Assembly: GCA_963666505.2 (NCBI GenBank)
Contig: CAXXXL010000003.1
Span: forward strand, 434,001 to 498,000
DNA length: 64,000 nt
Direction of reading: 5' to 3'
From: JABGQS01 sp963666505
Lineage (GTDB): Bacteria; Bacillota; Clostridia; Christensenellales; SZUA-584
In this document: positions 48,829-58,489 of the stretch, piece by piece
Position numbering within the stretch: position 1 is the stretch's first letter
How the letters are laid out: every line of letters begins with the position of its first letter
Notes under the pieces: generated by a model
Seen by the model: only the letters and a program-made list of their open reading frames with translations
What the model was told of the DNA's origin: nothing
Database searches by the model: none
Translations under genes and position numbers: made by a program

Positions 48829-49089
48829 AAGGTGGGATTCGAACCAGAGGAAAAGCAAACATGCCGGTGGTATGTTTGCCCGAGGCGGCGTGATAGGGCG
48901 AAGCCCGGAGCGAATCCCTGACGCTGGGGGAGCTGCTGAAAACGAAGGTGCTTTTTGTTTTGAAGAAAAGATAGTAGGATTCGAATGAGTTTATGCAGCC
49001 GCCAGCCTGTGCCCTATAGGGTATGGCGGATAAAGCGACGAAGGCAGGCCTGATAGTGAAGCGAAGCGAAATGGCGAGAATCCCACCTT
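48829..49089. repeat. 261-bp inverted-repeat element built from tRNA T-arm-like ends
   Basis: The ends are aaggtgggattc (48829-48840) and its inverse gaatcccacctt (49078-49089). Beyond the right end, cttcgcca makes another tRNA-Ser-like acceptor/CCA end. The inside is GC-rich, with the related pieces tgatagggcgaagcccgg and tgatagtgaagcgaagcg, and gccctatagggtatggcg. No start with a ribosome site stands out. It may be a small non-autonomous element or a structured RNA. Confidence 0.5.
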
Positions 49090-49180
49090 CTTCGCCAATC
49101 AAAACCCCTTTAAATAGACATTTTTTATGGTTATATATCGGATTTACCCTTTATACCCTTTGTGTTCTATATGGGCTTTT

Positions 49181-49201
49181 GGGTTCAAATCCTCTCTCCC
49201 A
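49181..49201 (+). other. Third T-arm/acceptor-like fragment
   Basis: gggttcaaatcctctctccc reads as a T arm and acceptor strand. It is preceded by tttaccctttatac and atatgggctttt, both also found before the fragment at 37367. No CCA is encoded. It is probably another element-end scar. The 190 bp to the next IS hold nothing else. Confidence 0.4.
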
Positions 49202-49387
49202 ATACAGCAGTACTTTAGTGTTGCTTTGGGTCGGTCATTTCAAGACCTGTTTGCAGCAAATATGCCTTTCTAAACGGAAAAATAATCATTATGGGTATTT
49301 GCTAAAAAAATATTGAAATTATAAATAATAAGCAGTATAATATATTAAAAGAATATTACTAGATTTTATGCGATAACGTATAATAAA

Positions 49388-50886
49388 CGACCTGTTGACA
49401 AAATACCCAGGCAACCCTTTATATGGTATAATAAGCATGACGGAGGGTACTGCATATGATGGGAAAACAAAGCGGACAGCAAGAGATGGTCTTTATTGAT
49501 ATGGAATCCATGATACCAGAAAATCATTTACTTAGAAAGATTAACAAGCTGGTTGATTTTAGTTTTATATATGAAATCGCATCTGGTTATTATGCAAAAA
49601 GGGGGCGCCCATCAATTGATCCTGTTTTATTGATAAAGATGCTATTGATTGGGTACTTATACGGGATAAAGTCAGAAAGGCGTCTAGAGCAAGAAGTCAA
49701 TTTAAATATCGCATATCGTTGGTTTTGTGGACTCAATTTGTCAGATCGGGTTCCGGATCATAGCACCTTCAGCCAGAACAGGCGAAGACGGTTTCGTGAT
49801 AACGGTTTTTTCAAAGCTATCTTTATTGAAATCGTAAAACTGTGTGTGGATAATGGACTGGTGGACGGGCAATGCGTTGTATGTGATGGCTCTTTTTTAC
49901 CATCCGAAGTAGCGGCGCAGAGCGGCATGATTATTGAACAGACAGTTCAGAAAAGTATGCAAAGTTATTTGGACGAACTGGACAAAGAGCTGGCTATGCA
50001 GCCGGGTTATAAAGCAGTACAACCTAGCTCAACAGTCATTTCGAAGCATACGAGTAAAACAGATCCTGAATGTGGGTACATACGTAAGAGGAAAAAGGCT
50101 GGACTAGGGTATCTAGCGGAAACAACTGTTGATTGTAAGCATGGGATTATAACAGGAATGGATGTTTATCCCGCAAACACAAAAGAGAGCAGTATTGTTC
50201 TTAAGCACTTAAAAGATCAAATGGTAAACAGCGAATTTGAGATAAAGCGGCTGGCACTTGATGGCGGTTATGATATGGGTGCAGTACATCGTGGATTAGA
50301 GCTTCTAGGCATCGAAGGATATATACCAGCTATACCTTATTCAAATGGACCAGAGAAACATGGATTTACATATCAGCCGGGGGACGATTGCTTTATCTGT
50401 CCACAGGGACACGCTCTTCATTATGATAAGCTTTATTGCGTACGGTCAACTGGAAACTATCTAAGGTGTTATATCTCTTCCAATGATGCATGCGACACCT
50501 GCCCTCAACGAGATTCTTGCTTAGGTAAAGAAAAGAGGCGTCGAATTATGGCCAGTAGTTTCTATCCTGCATTTTCTAGGGGACATAAACGTACAGAATC
50601 CCAAACTTATGATTGGATAATGCGGATGCGAGCCATCTGGGCAGAGGGTACGTTTTCAGTATTGAAGAGAGAACATAATCTCCATAACATAAGAAAAAGA
50701 GGCCTTCTGAGAGCAAAAGAAGAAAGTCTTCTAGCTGCAGTTGCCTTAAATCTTAAAAGGATGGCAAACTCGGTGTTTAATGGCCTTTCTGAAACATTTA
50801 GATATCCTTTCTATAAACTAATTTGCAATTGTTACTCGGTATTTAATGTGTGTGCGGCATGAATTAGTGCTTTTGTCAACAGGTCG
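49388..50886 (+). mobile_element. Second IS1182-family insertion sequence
   Basis: Inverted ends cgacctgttgacaaaa (49388-49403) and ttttgtcaacaggtcg (50871-50886), perfect over 16 bp. aataaa stands on both outer sides (49382-49387, 50887-50892), a possible target duplication; the right copy is at the same time the first six bases of the next IS. Confidence 0.85.
49456..50862 (+). CDS. IS1182-family transposase
   Basis: The protein has 468 residues; the first ATG comes 10 nt after GGAGGG. DUF772-type N-terminus (IDPVLLIKMLLIGYLYGIKS), then DDE parts: VVCDGSFLPSEV (Asp), LALDGGYDMG (Asp), Cys-rich insert CDTCPQRDSCLG, and WAEGTFSVLKREHNLHNIRK (Glu). It is shorter than, and clearly different from, the transposase at 35675. 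Intact. Confidence 0.9.
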   Translation: MMGKQSGQQEMVFIDMESMIPENHLLRKINKLVDFSFIYEIASGYYAKRGRPSIDPVLLIKMLLIGYLYGIKSERRLEQEVNLNIAYRWFCGLNLSDRVPDHSTFSQNRRRRFRDNGFFKAIFIEIVKLCVDNGLVDGQCVVCDGSFLPSEVAAQSGMIIEQTVQKSMQSYLDELDKELAMQPGYKAVQPSSTVISKHTSKTDPECGYIRKRKKAGLGYLAETTVDCKHGIITGMDVYPANTKESSIVLKHLKDQMVNSEFEIKRLALDGGYDMGAVHRGLELLGIEGYIPAIPYSNGPEKHGFTYQPGDDCFICPQGHALHYDKLYCVRSTGNYLRCYISSNDACDTCPQRDSCLGKEKRRRIMASSFYPAFSRGHKRTESQTYDWIMRMRAIWAEGTFSVLKREHNLHNIRKRGLLRAKEESLLAAVALNLKRMANSVFNGLSETFRYPFYKLICNCYSVFNVCAA

Positions 50887-52205
50887 AATAAAGTTCGCAA
50901 AAGTGAATAAAGGAAAGACCATCGGTAACTCCGAAAAGATAAGTGACAAAACAAATCAAAGGAGTGTAAACCGATGGTCTATGAAAATAATACTTTATCG
51001 CTGGAAAAAATGCTACTGTCATTTATGGCAGAGCAAGATCCGATACAGTCAATGCTGCAATGGCTGTGTGAGCAAATGATGGATGTTGAATTGGCAACAA
51101 AGATACAAGCGAACAAATCTGAAAGAACTGACGAACGCAAAGGATACCGTTCAGGGTATCGTGTCAGGAGATTTGACTCAAGGATGGGTACAATCTACCT
51201 GTTGGTTCCGAAGCTGAGGCAAGGCGGGTATATACCGTTCTTTGTGTCAGAAAAATCAAGGTCAGAAGCTGCATTGATCAACGTAATCCAGGAAGCGTAT
51301 ATCAACGGAGTATCGACTCGAAAGATCAGAAGACTTGCTCAGAGCCTTGGTATAGAGTCCATCTCACGTGGACAGGTATCGAACATCACCAAAGAACTTA
51401 ACGAACAGGTTCAGGCTTTTCGGAATCGAAGTCTGAAGAAGACATATCCTGTATTGTGGGTCGACGCACTGTACGAAAAGATACGATACGACAATAAAGT
51501 CATTAATATGGCTGTAGAAGTCGTAATAGGCATTGATACTGACGGAAAACGGGACATCTTGGCGGTAGAGCCAATGCAGGAGGAATCCGAATCGACCTAT
51601 AAGAGCCTGTTTGACAGCCTAAAGTCCCGAGGGCTGGAAGATGTATGGCTTGTCGTATCAGACGCCCACAAAGGCTTGACTAAGGCAATCAGGGAGTCTT
51701 TTGTCGGATGTACATGGCAGAGGTGCAAAGTGCATTTCATGCGCAATATCCTAGCTAGGATACCCAGCAAAGACAAGGCTGTTTTTGCATCAAAACTAAA
51801 ACAAATCTGGCTGCAGCCTGATATTGATTCAGCAAGAGCTTATGCTGATAATTTGATGGATAATTACGAGATCCGTTATCCAGAGGCTGCAAAAATTTTA
51901 GAGGAAGGGCTTGAAGATTCGATTCAGTTTTATACTTTCAAACATATGGACCATAGAAAAATATCTTCAACTAATATGCTGGAGAGACTGAACCGAGAGA
52001 TTAGAAGGCGAACCAATGTCGTAGGCGTATTCCCAAATATGGATTCCTACATCCGTCTGGTTACAAGTCACTTGATAGAATACAGCGAAGACTGGTGTTC
52101 TGGGAAAGCATATGTAAACCCAGAGAAAATATCGCTTATTAAGGAGGAACGGCAGATGGCAGCATAATCACTACGGGGTAACTGATGGTTTTTGCGAACT
52201 TTATT
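50887..52205 (+). mobile_element. IS256-family insertion sequence
   Basis: Inverted ends aataaagttcgcaaaa (50887-50902) and ttttgcgaactttatt (52190-52205), perfect over 16 bp, enclosing one transposase. Its left end touches the right end of the IS1182-family element without any gap. Confidence 0.85.
50974..52167 (+). CDS. IS256/Mutator-family transposase
   Basis: The protein has 397 residues, with ATG 10 nt after GGAG. Mutator-type N-terminus with repeats of RKGYRSGYRVRRFDSRMG and the conserved zinc/helix part, then the DDE residues: VLWVDALYEKIR (Asp), VVSDAHKGL (Asp), WQRCKVHFMRN (C/H motif) and STNMLERLNREIRRR (Glu). Full length for the family (about 390-400), intact. Confidence 0.92.
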   Translation: MVYENNTLSLEKMLLSFMAEQDPIQSMLQWLCEQMMDVELATKIQANKSERTDERKGYRSGYRVRRFDSRMGTIYLLVPKLRQGGYIPFFVSEKSRSEAALINVIQEAYINGVSTRKIRRLAQSLGIESISRGQVSNITKELNEQVQAFRNRSLKKTYPVLWVDALYEKIRYDNKVINMAVEVVIGIDTDGKRDILAVEPMQEESESTYKSLFDSLKSRGLEDVWLVVSDAHKGLTKAIRESFVGCTWQRCKVHFMRNILARIPSKDKAVFASKLKQIWLQPDIDSARAYADNLMDNYEIRYPEAAKILEEGLEDSIQFYTFKHMDHRKISSTNMLERLNREIRRRTNVVGVFPNMDSYIRLVTSHLIEYSEDWCSGKAYVNPEKISLIKEERQMAA

Positions 52206-52318
52206 TGACACTAGCACAAACCGAATAGCAAACGTTTTGTTTGCACTTTATATACAATTAAAACAGCATAAAACCATTCAAACATATTGATTTTTTTAGC
52301 AATAAGTATTATCATAAA

Positions 52319-52335
52319 GGTCAGGGAAAGTCAAA
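52319..52335 (+). promoter_or_regulatory. CtsR-type operator upstream of the J protein/clpB genes
   Basis: ggtcagg-gaa-agtcaaa fits the CtsR box (RGTCAAA-NAN-RGTCAAA) with 5 of 7 and 7 of 7 bases and the 3-nt gap. It overlaps the probable -35 of a promoter whose -10 is near 52353. CtsR represses clp genes in Bacillota until heat stress. Confidence 0.6.
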
Positions 52336-52390
52336 CTTTATTAATTGTATATAAATAGAGGTTTTTAGACGTATAAAAGGGGGAAAGCGT

Positions 52391-53359
52391 ATGCAATATA
52401 AAGACTATTACAAAACGCTGGGCGTAGAGAAAACTGCGACTCAGGATGAAATAAAAAAAGCTTACAGGAAGCTTGCAAAAAAGCATCACCCCGACCAGAA
52501 CAAGGGCGATAAAAAGTCGGAAGCTAAGTTTCAGGAGGTCGGCGAAGCGTACGAAGTTTTGGGTGATAAGGAAAAGAGGAAGCAGTATGACGAGTTCGGC
52601 AGCCAGACCAACTTTTCCGGAGGACATAACTTTGACCCGTCGCAGTATGGATTTGGCGGCAACAACGTGCATTATGAATACAGCAGCGGCGGAGCGGATG
52701 ACTACAGCGATTTCTTTAACATGTTCTTTGGCGGCGGCGGTTTTTCTTCTGGCGGCAGAGGGTTTTCTTCGTCGGGCGGTGGTTTTGATATAAACGATCT
52801 CTTCGGAGGAGGCGGACGAACAAGCCGAGCGAACGTTGTTTATGACGGAGAACACATCGAAGCAGAGATAGAGATCACCCCTGAAGAAGGAGCAGCAGGC
52901 ACTGAAAAGCGTATCGCACTACAGACCCAAAGCGGCACACGTAATTTTACTTTTAAAGTGCCAAAAGGCGTGCGCGACGGTGAGAAGATAAGGCTGAAGG
53001 GACAGGGACACCCCGGCACAGGCGGCGGCAAGAGCGGAGACCTTCGGCTGATTGTTAGGATGAAGCCAAGTACACGTTATGCGATCGATGGTAATGATTT
53101 GACCACAACGATAGATTTGATGCCATGGCAGGCGGCACTGGGTGACAAAGTGTCAGTGTATACACTTGACGGGCGTATTAACGTAAAGATCCCTGCCGGG
53201 ATACAGACTGACAGCAAGATAAGGGTAGCAGGCAAAGGGTATCCTGCACGTAATGCGAAACAAGGCGACCTATACATAAAAGCACGTATAGTGAACCCCA
53301 AGGAATTGTCGCCGAAAATGAAGGAATTGTATGAAAGGATGAAACAGACTTATAAATAA
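52391..53359 (+). CDS. J-domain co-chaperone, CbpA/DnaJ type without zinc fingers
   Basis: The protein has 322 residues. J domain about 1-70 with HPD (KKHHPDQNKGD), Gly/Phe-rich region (GGGGFSSGGRGFSSSGGGF) and DnaJ C-terminal substrate domains (VPKGVRDGEKIRLKGQG; VSVYTLDGRINVKIPAGIQT). The CxxCxGxG repeats of DnaJ are absent, as in CbpA. It delivers unfolded clients to DnaK. ATG follows AAAGGGGG; clpB starts 23 bp after its stop, so the two form a disaggregase operon with a CtsR-type box. Confidence 0.92.
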   Translation: MQYKDYYKTLGVEKTATQDEIKKAYRKLAKKHHPDQNKGDKKSEAKFQEVGEAYEVLGDKEKRKQYDEFGSQTNFSGGHNFDPSQYGFGGNNVHYEYSSGGADDYSDFFNMFFGGGGFSSGGRGFSSSGGGFDINDLFGGGGRTSRANVVYDGEHIEAEIEITPEEGAAGTEKRIALQTQSGTRNFTFKVPKGVRDGEKIRLKGQGHPGTGGGKSGDLRLIVRMKPSTRYAIDGNDLTTTIDLMPWQAALGDKVSVYTLDGRINVKIPAGIQTDSKIRVAGKGYPARNAKQGDLYIKARIVNPKELSPKMKELYERMKQTYK

Positions 53360-53382
53360 ATCGCAAAGGAGGCGATCAGATT

Positions 53383-55974
53383 ATGGATTTAGATAGATTT
53401 ACAGAAAAAGCGATGGGTTCGGTTGCAGCAGCACAGGAAACAGCGCTGCGAATGGGACATCAACAGATAGAAGGGGAGCATATACATCTGGCGCTTGCGG
53501 TGCAGCAGGATGGGCTTATTCCCAGGCTGCTTGGATATATGGGTATCGATACCGGAGCGTATACACAGGATTTAGAGGCAGAGATTTCTAAACTGCCTCA
53601 GATACACGGTGACGGAGCTTCTCCACCGTATGCATCAAGACGGTTCAATAAGATACTCATAGCTGCGCAGGATGAAGCAAAAAGGTTCAACGACGAGTAT
53701 ACAGGTGTTGAGCATATTTATATTGCGCTTTTAAAAGAGCATAGTACTCCTTCTCAGCAAATTTTCAAAAAATACGGGGTTTCACTAGACAGCTTTATGG
53801 AAGCGCTCTCGAAGGTTAGAAGTAACCAGCGCATCACGAACCAAAACCCGGAGGAAACGTATGATTCACTAAAGCGTTTCGGGCGTGACCTTGTTGAGAT
53901 GGCAAGAGAGGGAAAGATAGACCCGGTAATAGGACGGGATGAAGAGATAAGGCGTGCTATACGCATACTCTCACGCAGAACTAAAAACAACCCTGTTTTG
54001 ATAGGTGAGCCGGGCGTCGGCAAGACGGCGGTGGTTGAAGGGCTGGCGCAGCGTATATTGGCAGGTGACGTGCCGGAGGGGCTTAAGGACAAGACGATAT
54101 TTGCGCTTGACCTCGGTGCGCTCGTTGCAGGAGCAAAGTATAGGGGAGAGTTTGAAGAGAGGCTAAAAGCCGTTCTTGAAGATATCAACAAGTCGGAAGG
54201 GCAGATAATACTGTTCATAGACGAGCTGCATAATATAGTTGGAGCAGGTAAAGCCGAGGGAGCAATGGATGCGGGCAACATGCTAAAACCAATGCTTGCA
54301 AGGGGTGAGCTGCACTGCATAGGCGCAACGACTCTAGACGAGTATCGTCAGTACATTGAAAAGGACGCAGCGCTGGAGCGGCGATTCCAGCCGATACTGG
54401 TAGACCAGCCTACGGTGGAGGATACTATATCGATATTGCGCGGACTAAAAGAGCGTTTTGAGATACACCATGGAGTGCGCATAACGGACAACGCTTTGAT
54501 TGCGTGTGCGACTCTTTCAGACAGGTATATTTCGGACAGATTTTTACCGGATAAAGCAATCGATCTGATGGATGAAGCGGCGGCGATGATACGTACAGAA
54601 ATAGACAGTATGCCGAGCGAGCTTGATGAGATATACAGGCGTGTGATGCAGCTGGAGATAGAGAGGCAGGCGCTTAAAAAAGAGGACGATGCTGCATCTA
54701 AAGCTCGGCTGGAACGGCTGGACAAAGAGCATGCTGACCTTAAAGAAAAAGCCGACAAGATGAAGGCGCAGTGGGAGCTTGAAAAGGTAAACATACACCG
54801 TGAGAAGGAAATAAAACAGCAGATAGAGGACGTTCGACGTGAAATAGAGGAAGCCAAGCGCCAGTATAACCTTGAGCAGGCGGCAAAGCTCGAATATGGA
54901 GAGCTGCCCGAGCTTATAAAACAGCTTGAGGACGAGAAAGCAAGAAACGCACAGGCAGACAACGAGCTACTCAAGGAAGAAGTAACCGAAGAGGAAGTGG
55001 CTCAGATCGTATCCAGATGGTCGGGTATACCCGTTTCCAAGCTGGTCGAGAAAGAGAAAGACAAACTGCTGGGTCTTGAAGATATACTCCACAAGCGTGT
55101 GATAGGACAGGACGAAGCGGTAACGGCTGTCAGTGACGCTATTATACGTGCACGCTCCGGACTCAAAGACCCGGGAAAGCCGATAGGCTCGTTTATATTC
55201 CTTGGGCCGACGGGCGTCGGCAAAACCGAGCTTGCAAGAACGGTCGCTCAGGCGCTGTTTGACAGCGACGAGAACATTGTTAGGATAGACATGTCGGAAT
55301 ACATGGAGAAGCATGCAGTTGCAAGGCTTATCGGTGCGCCTCCGGGATATGTAGGATATGAGGAAGGAGGACAGCTGACCGAAGCAGTGCGGCGTAAGCC
55401 ATACAGCGTAATACTTTTTGATGAGATAGAAAAAGCGCATCACGATGTTTTCAATGTACTGCTGCAGCTGTTGGACGACGGGCATTTGACTGACAGCCAG
55501 GGGCGGACGGTGAACTTTAAAAATACCGTAGTGATAATGACATCGAATATCGGCAGCGAGTATCTTTTGAATGGTATCGACGCCGAAGGTGAAATAGAGC
55601 ACACCGCACGTGAGCAGGTTATGAATGAACTGCACGTGCACTTCCGACCGGAGTTTTTGAACCGTGTGGACGACATTGTACTGTTCCGTCCGCTGAAGAA
55701 GGAAGATATTATAAAGATAATCGACCTGTCGCTGGCGGATATACAGAAGCGGCTTGACGAGCGCAGCATTAGCATGAGCGCAACGACCGAAGCAAAGAGC
55801 CTTATAGCAGACAAGTCATATACGCCGGTGTTTGGTGCAAGGCCCGTCAAACGGTATCTGCAGAAGTTTATTGAAACGCAGATAGGCAAGCTTATTATAA
55901 GCGGGGAGCTAAGGGACGGGCATAAAGTTGTCATAGACTCTGATGGCGATGAACTGAAGCTAACGGCAGAATAG
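53383..55974 (+). CDS. clpB: ClpB protein disaggregase
   Basis: The protein has 863 residues, the usual length. Clp N domain (about 1-145), AAA D1 with Walker A GEPGVGKT and Walker B ILFIDELHN, the middle coiled-coil domain (about 405-525, LEIERQALKKEDDAASKARL), AAA D2 with GPTGVGKT and VILFDEIEKAH, and the GYVGYEEGGQ pore loop. It pulls proteins out of aggregates with DnaK and the J protein encoded just before. AAAGGAGGCGATC ribosome site. Backbone gene; compare the shortened ClpB-like protein at 14854. Confidence 0.97.
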   Translation: MDLDRFTEKAMGSVAAAQETALRMGHQQIEGEHIHLALAVQQDGLIPRLLGYMGIDTGAYTQDLEAEISKLPQIHGDGASPPYASRRFNKILIAAQDEAKRFNDEYTGVEHIYIALLKEHSTPSQQIFKKYGVSLDSFMEALSKVRSNQRITNQNPEETYDSLKRFGRDLVEMAREGKIDPVIGRDEEIRRAIRILSRRTKNNPVLIGEPGVGKTAVVEGLAQRILAGDVPEGLKDKTIFALDLGALVAGAKYRGEFEERLKAVLEDINKSEGQIILFIDELHNIVGAGKAEGAMDAGNMLKPMLARGELHCIGATTLDEYRQYIEKDAALERRFQPILVDQPTVEDTISILRGLKERFEIHHGVRITDNALIACATLSDRYISDRFLPDKAIDLMDEAAAMIRTEIDSMPSELDEIYRRVMQLEIERQALKKEDDAASKARLERLDKEHADLKEKADKMKAQWELEKVNIHREKEIKQQIEDVRREIEEAKRQYNLEQAAKLEYGELPELIKQLEDEKARNAQADNELLKEEVTEEEVAQIVSRWSGIPVSKLVEKEKDKLLGLEDILHKRVIGQDEAVTAVSDAIIRARSGLKDPGKPIGSFIFLGPTGVGKTELARTVAQALFDSDENIVRIDMSEYMEKHAVARLIGAPPGYVGYEEGGQLTEAVRRKPYSVILFDEIEKAHHDVFNVLLQLLDDGHLTDSQGRTVNFKNTVVIMTSNIGSEYLLNGIDAEGEIEHTAREQVMNELHVHFRPEFLNRVDDIVLFRPLKKEDIIKIIDLSLADIQKRLDERSISMSATTEAKSLIADKSYTPVFGARPVKRYLQKFIETQIGKLIISGELRDGHKVVIDSDGDELKLTAE

Positions 55975-55990
55975 AGTAGATATAAAAATA

Positions 55991-56025
55991 AACTCCGCAT
56001 GGCATATCAGAGTCTGTGCGGAGTT
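55991..56025. terminator. Bidirectional terminator between clpB and dcd
   Basis: aactccgca-17 nt-tgcggagtt, followed by tttgtttt on the plus strand and TTTATTTTTAT on the minus strand, so it serves both converging genes. Confidence 0.8.
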
Positions 56026-56076
56026 TTTGTTTTATAAAAAACAATGTTCTAAAAATGGTTAACTTATACAAATAGC

Positions 56077-56598
56077 TCAATCAATAAAGTCTTTATACAG
56101 CATGCTTTCCTGAATTCCTGTGTTGTTTTGATATTTGCCGCTGTCATAGCTGTCATAGTCGCCTTCGATGGTGTGGAAATACATCTGGCAAACTTCGACA
56201 CCGGCATATATCCTAACAGGCTGGACACAGAATATCTCAAGCGTCCAGTAGCCCTTGAAACCCACGTCGCCAAAGCCGGCTGTGACGTGTATGAAAACAC
56301 CGAGACGCCCTATGGAAGAGCGTCCTTCCAGCATAGGAACAAGATTGTATGTCTCGGTATATTCCATCGTGCGTCCTAAATAAAGCTTGTTTGGCTGGAG
56401 CAGAAAGCCTTCTTTTGGTATAACGACTTTGCTGGCAGTGTTTCTTTTTTTCATGTCAAGTTCATATGAATCGTAGACTAAAAGCTCGTCATGAAGGCGA
56501 AGGTTGTAGCTGTTTGGGTTAACTCTCTTTTTGTCGAAAGGTTTTATGATTATGTTGCTGTCTAAATATTCTTCTATCTTTTTGCCGGAAAGTATCAT
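56077..56598 (-). CDS. dcd: dCTP deaminase
   Basis: The protein has 173 residues, full length. It starts MILSGKKIEEYL; core motifs VNPNSYNLRL, EGRSSIGRLGVFIHVTAGFG (Arg/Ser and Glu/Ala active-site region of the dCTP deaminase/dUTPase fold) and GVEVCQMYFH. It converts dCTP to dUTP for thymidylate synthesis; whether it is the bifunctional form cannot be decided. AT-rich 350 bp upstream hold a plus-strand promoter (see 56809) and no gene. Confidence 0.93.
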   Translation of the reverse strand: MILSGKKIEEYLDSNIIIKPFDKKRVNPNSYNLRLHDELLVYDSYELDMKKRNTASKVVIPKEGFLLQPNKLYLGRTMEYTETYNLVPMLEGRSSIGRLGVFIHVTAGFGDVGFKGYWTLEIFCVQPVRIYAGVEVCQMYFHTIEGDYDSYDSGKYQNNTGIQESMLYKDFID

Positions 56599-56808
56599 GT
56601 ATATAACCCCTTTAAAAATTATAGAAGAGTTATATCATTTATAATGATATATTTCAACTGTTAAACTTAGGTTTGCGATGCTAAAATTATGCATGCATGT
56701 GATAAATAAGCAAAATTAACGGTGATATTTTCTAATATTGGGAATATTAAATTAGAAAATATCAAATATATTGAAGTTGAAAAAGAGCATACAAGAAGCG
56801 AAACATAA

Positions 56809-56836
56809 TTGACATATGCCCATAAAGTGATATAAT
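56809..56836 (+). promoter_or_regulatory. Consensus sigma-A promoter facing the IS110 element
   Basis: ttgaca (56809-56814), 16 nt, tataat (56831-56836) with tga before it (extended -10). It drives the plus strand towards 56950, where an oppositely oriented IS110 now lies. Before insertion it may have served the radical SAM gene at 58490. Confidence 0.7.
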
Positions 56837-56951
56837 TCGAAACATAAGGAAGTGAAGTTTGAAACAAAAACATTGTAATACAACATAGAGGCATAAAAAA
56901 TAAACCATAAGGAACTTACAGTACATTGAAAAAAGAATATGGTACAAAAAA

Positions 56952-58208
56952 TCAGGCTACAACGCCATCCTGGTCAACGACGATGTACCCAATACGCTTA
57001 ACGGCAGCAATCGCCTGATCCACAGATAAAGTGCAATTAGTTGGAATAGCATCCTCCTTCTTATAAAGGTCAGAATTATAAGGCTCAGACTTTTTGAGCA
57101 TGGCATAGATGGCGGTAAGCAGCATTCTGCAGACAGCGATAATTGCTTTCTTGTGCCCACGACGCTTTTTGAGCGCAAGGTAGCGTCTTTTGATCTCAGG
57201 GTTCTTGTCTGATTTACAGACGGTAAGCGCATTCTGAACCAAAAGCGGTTTGATGTAAGCTCCGGCACGTGTAATACGTGTGGTTTTCTTCTTTCCGGCA
57301 CTCTCGTTGTTTTGAGGAACGAGACCAGCCCACGAGCAGAGATGTTTGGCTGTTGGGAACACGGACATATCCACGCCGATTTCCGATATGATAGCGATAG
57401 CGGAAAACTGCTGGATACCCGGAACAGTCATAACAAGGTCAATTTGCGAGCTGAACCGTTCTGAGAGTTTGAGGATAGAAGATTCAAGATTTGCTTTGCA
57501 CAGCGCTAAGCTATCCATGTGTGAGCGGATAATTTTGAGCTTTTGCACTTGCTCGGAGCACATCAAGCCGTCAATGGCAGCTTGCACATTTTCAGGCGAA
57601 GCTTTGCAGCGACGGTCGATGAACCCAGTGACATCAAAAGAACCGTCGGGGCAAGAGAGAAGCTGCTCGGTAATGGCGGAAGCGCTTTTGCCGAATACGT
57701 CGGAGAACACATCGTCAAGCTTGATGTTGGAAACGGTCAGACAGTTTTGCGCACGGTTTTTCTCTCCAACACAAAAGCTGGTGAGTTTTGAACGATACCG
57801 CATCAGGTCGCGAAGCTGTCGGATTTCAAACGGCGGGATAAAGCTGCCGGATACAAGATCATGCTTGAAAATGTCGGCAATCCACTGAGCATCCCTTTTG
57901 TCGGTTTTCTTACCGCGAATGGCTTTGACGTATTTGGGATGCGCAAGAACAACATCGCACGTTTGCTCTAAGGTGTTGAACACAGGAATCCAATACTTAC
58001 CCGTTGATTCCATGCAGACGTCTTTGCAGTTGTTCGATGCAAGCCAGTCGGCAAACCGTCGCAGATCGCCTGTAAACGTAGAGAATCTGTGACGTTTGTA
58101 GGTGGTCACACCTTTATCATTTGTTGAGGCGATACAGGCGACGATAAACGATTTGTGGACATCGATGCCGCAACAGATAGGGTAAACGATTTTAAGTGCC
58201 ATAGACAC
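56952..58208 (-). CDS. IS110-family transposase (DEDD recombinase)
   Basis: The protein has 418 residues. RuvC-like DEDD domain at the N-terminus (CGIDVHKSFIVACIAS; MESTGKYWIPVFNTL; KTDKRDAQWIADI) and a C-terminal Tnp_20 domain (VMTVPGIQQFSAIAIISEIG, then FPTAKHLCSWAGLVPQNNES with the catalytic Ser region). IS110 elements insert through a bridge RNA from the non-coding end. Intact; ends of the element have no inverted repeats, as is normal, so limits are uncertain. Confidence 0.93.
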   Translation of the reverse strand: MSMALKIVYPICCGIDVHKSFIVACIASTNDKGVTTYKRHRFSTFTGDLRRFADWLASNNCKDVCMESTGKYWIPVFNTLEQTCDVVLAHPKYVKAIRGKKTDKRDAQWIADIFKHDLVSGSFIPPFEIRQLRDLMRYRSKLTSFCVGEKNRAQNCLTVSNIKLDDVFSDVFGKSASAITEQLLSCPDGSFDVTGFIDRRCKASPENVQAAIDGLMCSEQVQKLKIIRSHMDSLALCKANLESSILKLSERFSSQIDLVMTVPGIQQFSAIAIISEIGVDMSVFPTAKHLCSWAGLVPQNNESAGKKKTTRITRAGAYIKPLLVQNALTVCKSDKNPEIKRRYLALKKRRGHKKAIIAVCRMLLTAIYAMLKKSEPYNSDLYKKEDAIPTNCTLSVDQAIAAVKRIGYIVVDQDGVVA

Positions 58209-58440
58209 CTCCTCAGTTTTTTGAGGAAACCGACAGGGACTGACTGCTCAAGCAAAAAACGAGTAGCGTCTTTACAAAGATAAGTTTACGGGCTTTTAAA
58301 TCCCATTTATTTGTGCTTGAAAGAGCGGACGGCACACATAAATATTCAGTCAGTGGGTAACACTGCCTACTCACCTCCACGTGCTGTGTAGTGTGACGGT
58401 AACCTCACTGACATAGTATAACGAAACAACGGCGAGAGTG
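58209..58440 (-). ncRNA. Non-coding end of IS110, candidate bridge RNA
   Basis: About 230 bp upstream of the transposase without a gene, with stem-loops (cctcagttttttgagg; cagtgggtaacactg). For IS110 relatives such as IS621 this upstream end encodes the bridge RNA that pairs with donor and target DNA. The RNA boundaries and loops are not determined here. Confidence 0.45.
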
Positions 58441-58489
58441 CACGTTTCATAACGTTTTGTGCCTTTCGCAGAAAGGAATGGTCATAAAT

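Noticed and set aside
54348..54974. A 208-codon antisense frame in clpB
   Set aside because: Ser/Ile-rich antisense shadow of a well-supported gene.
56667..56947. Minus-strand short frames of 61-75 codons upstream of dcd
   Set aside because: Very AT-rich, no ribosome site, and they overlap a good plus-strand promoter.
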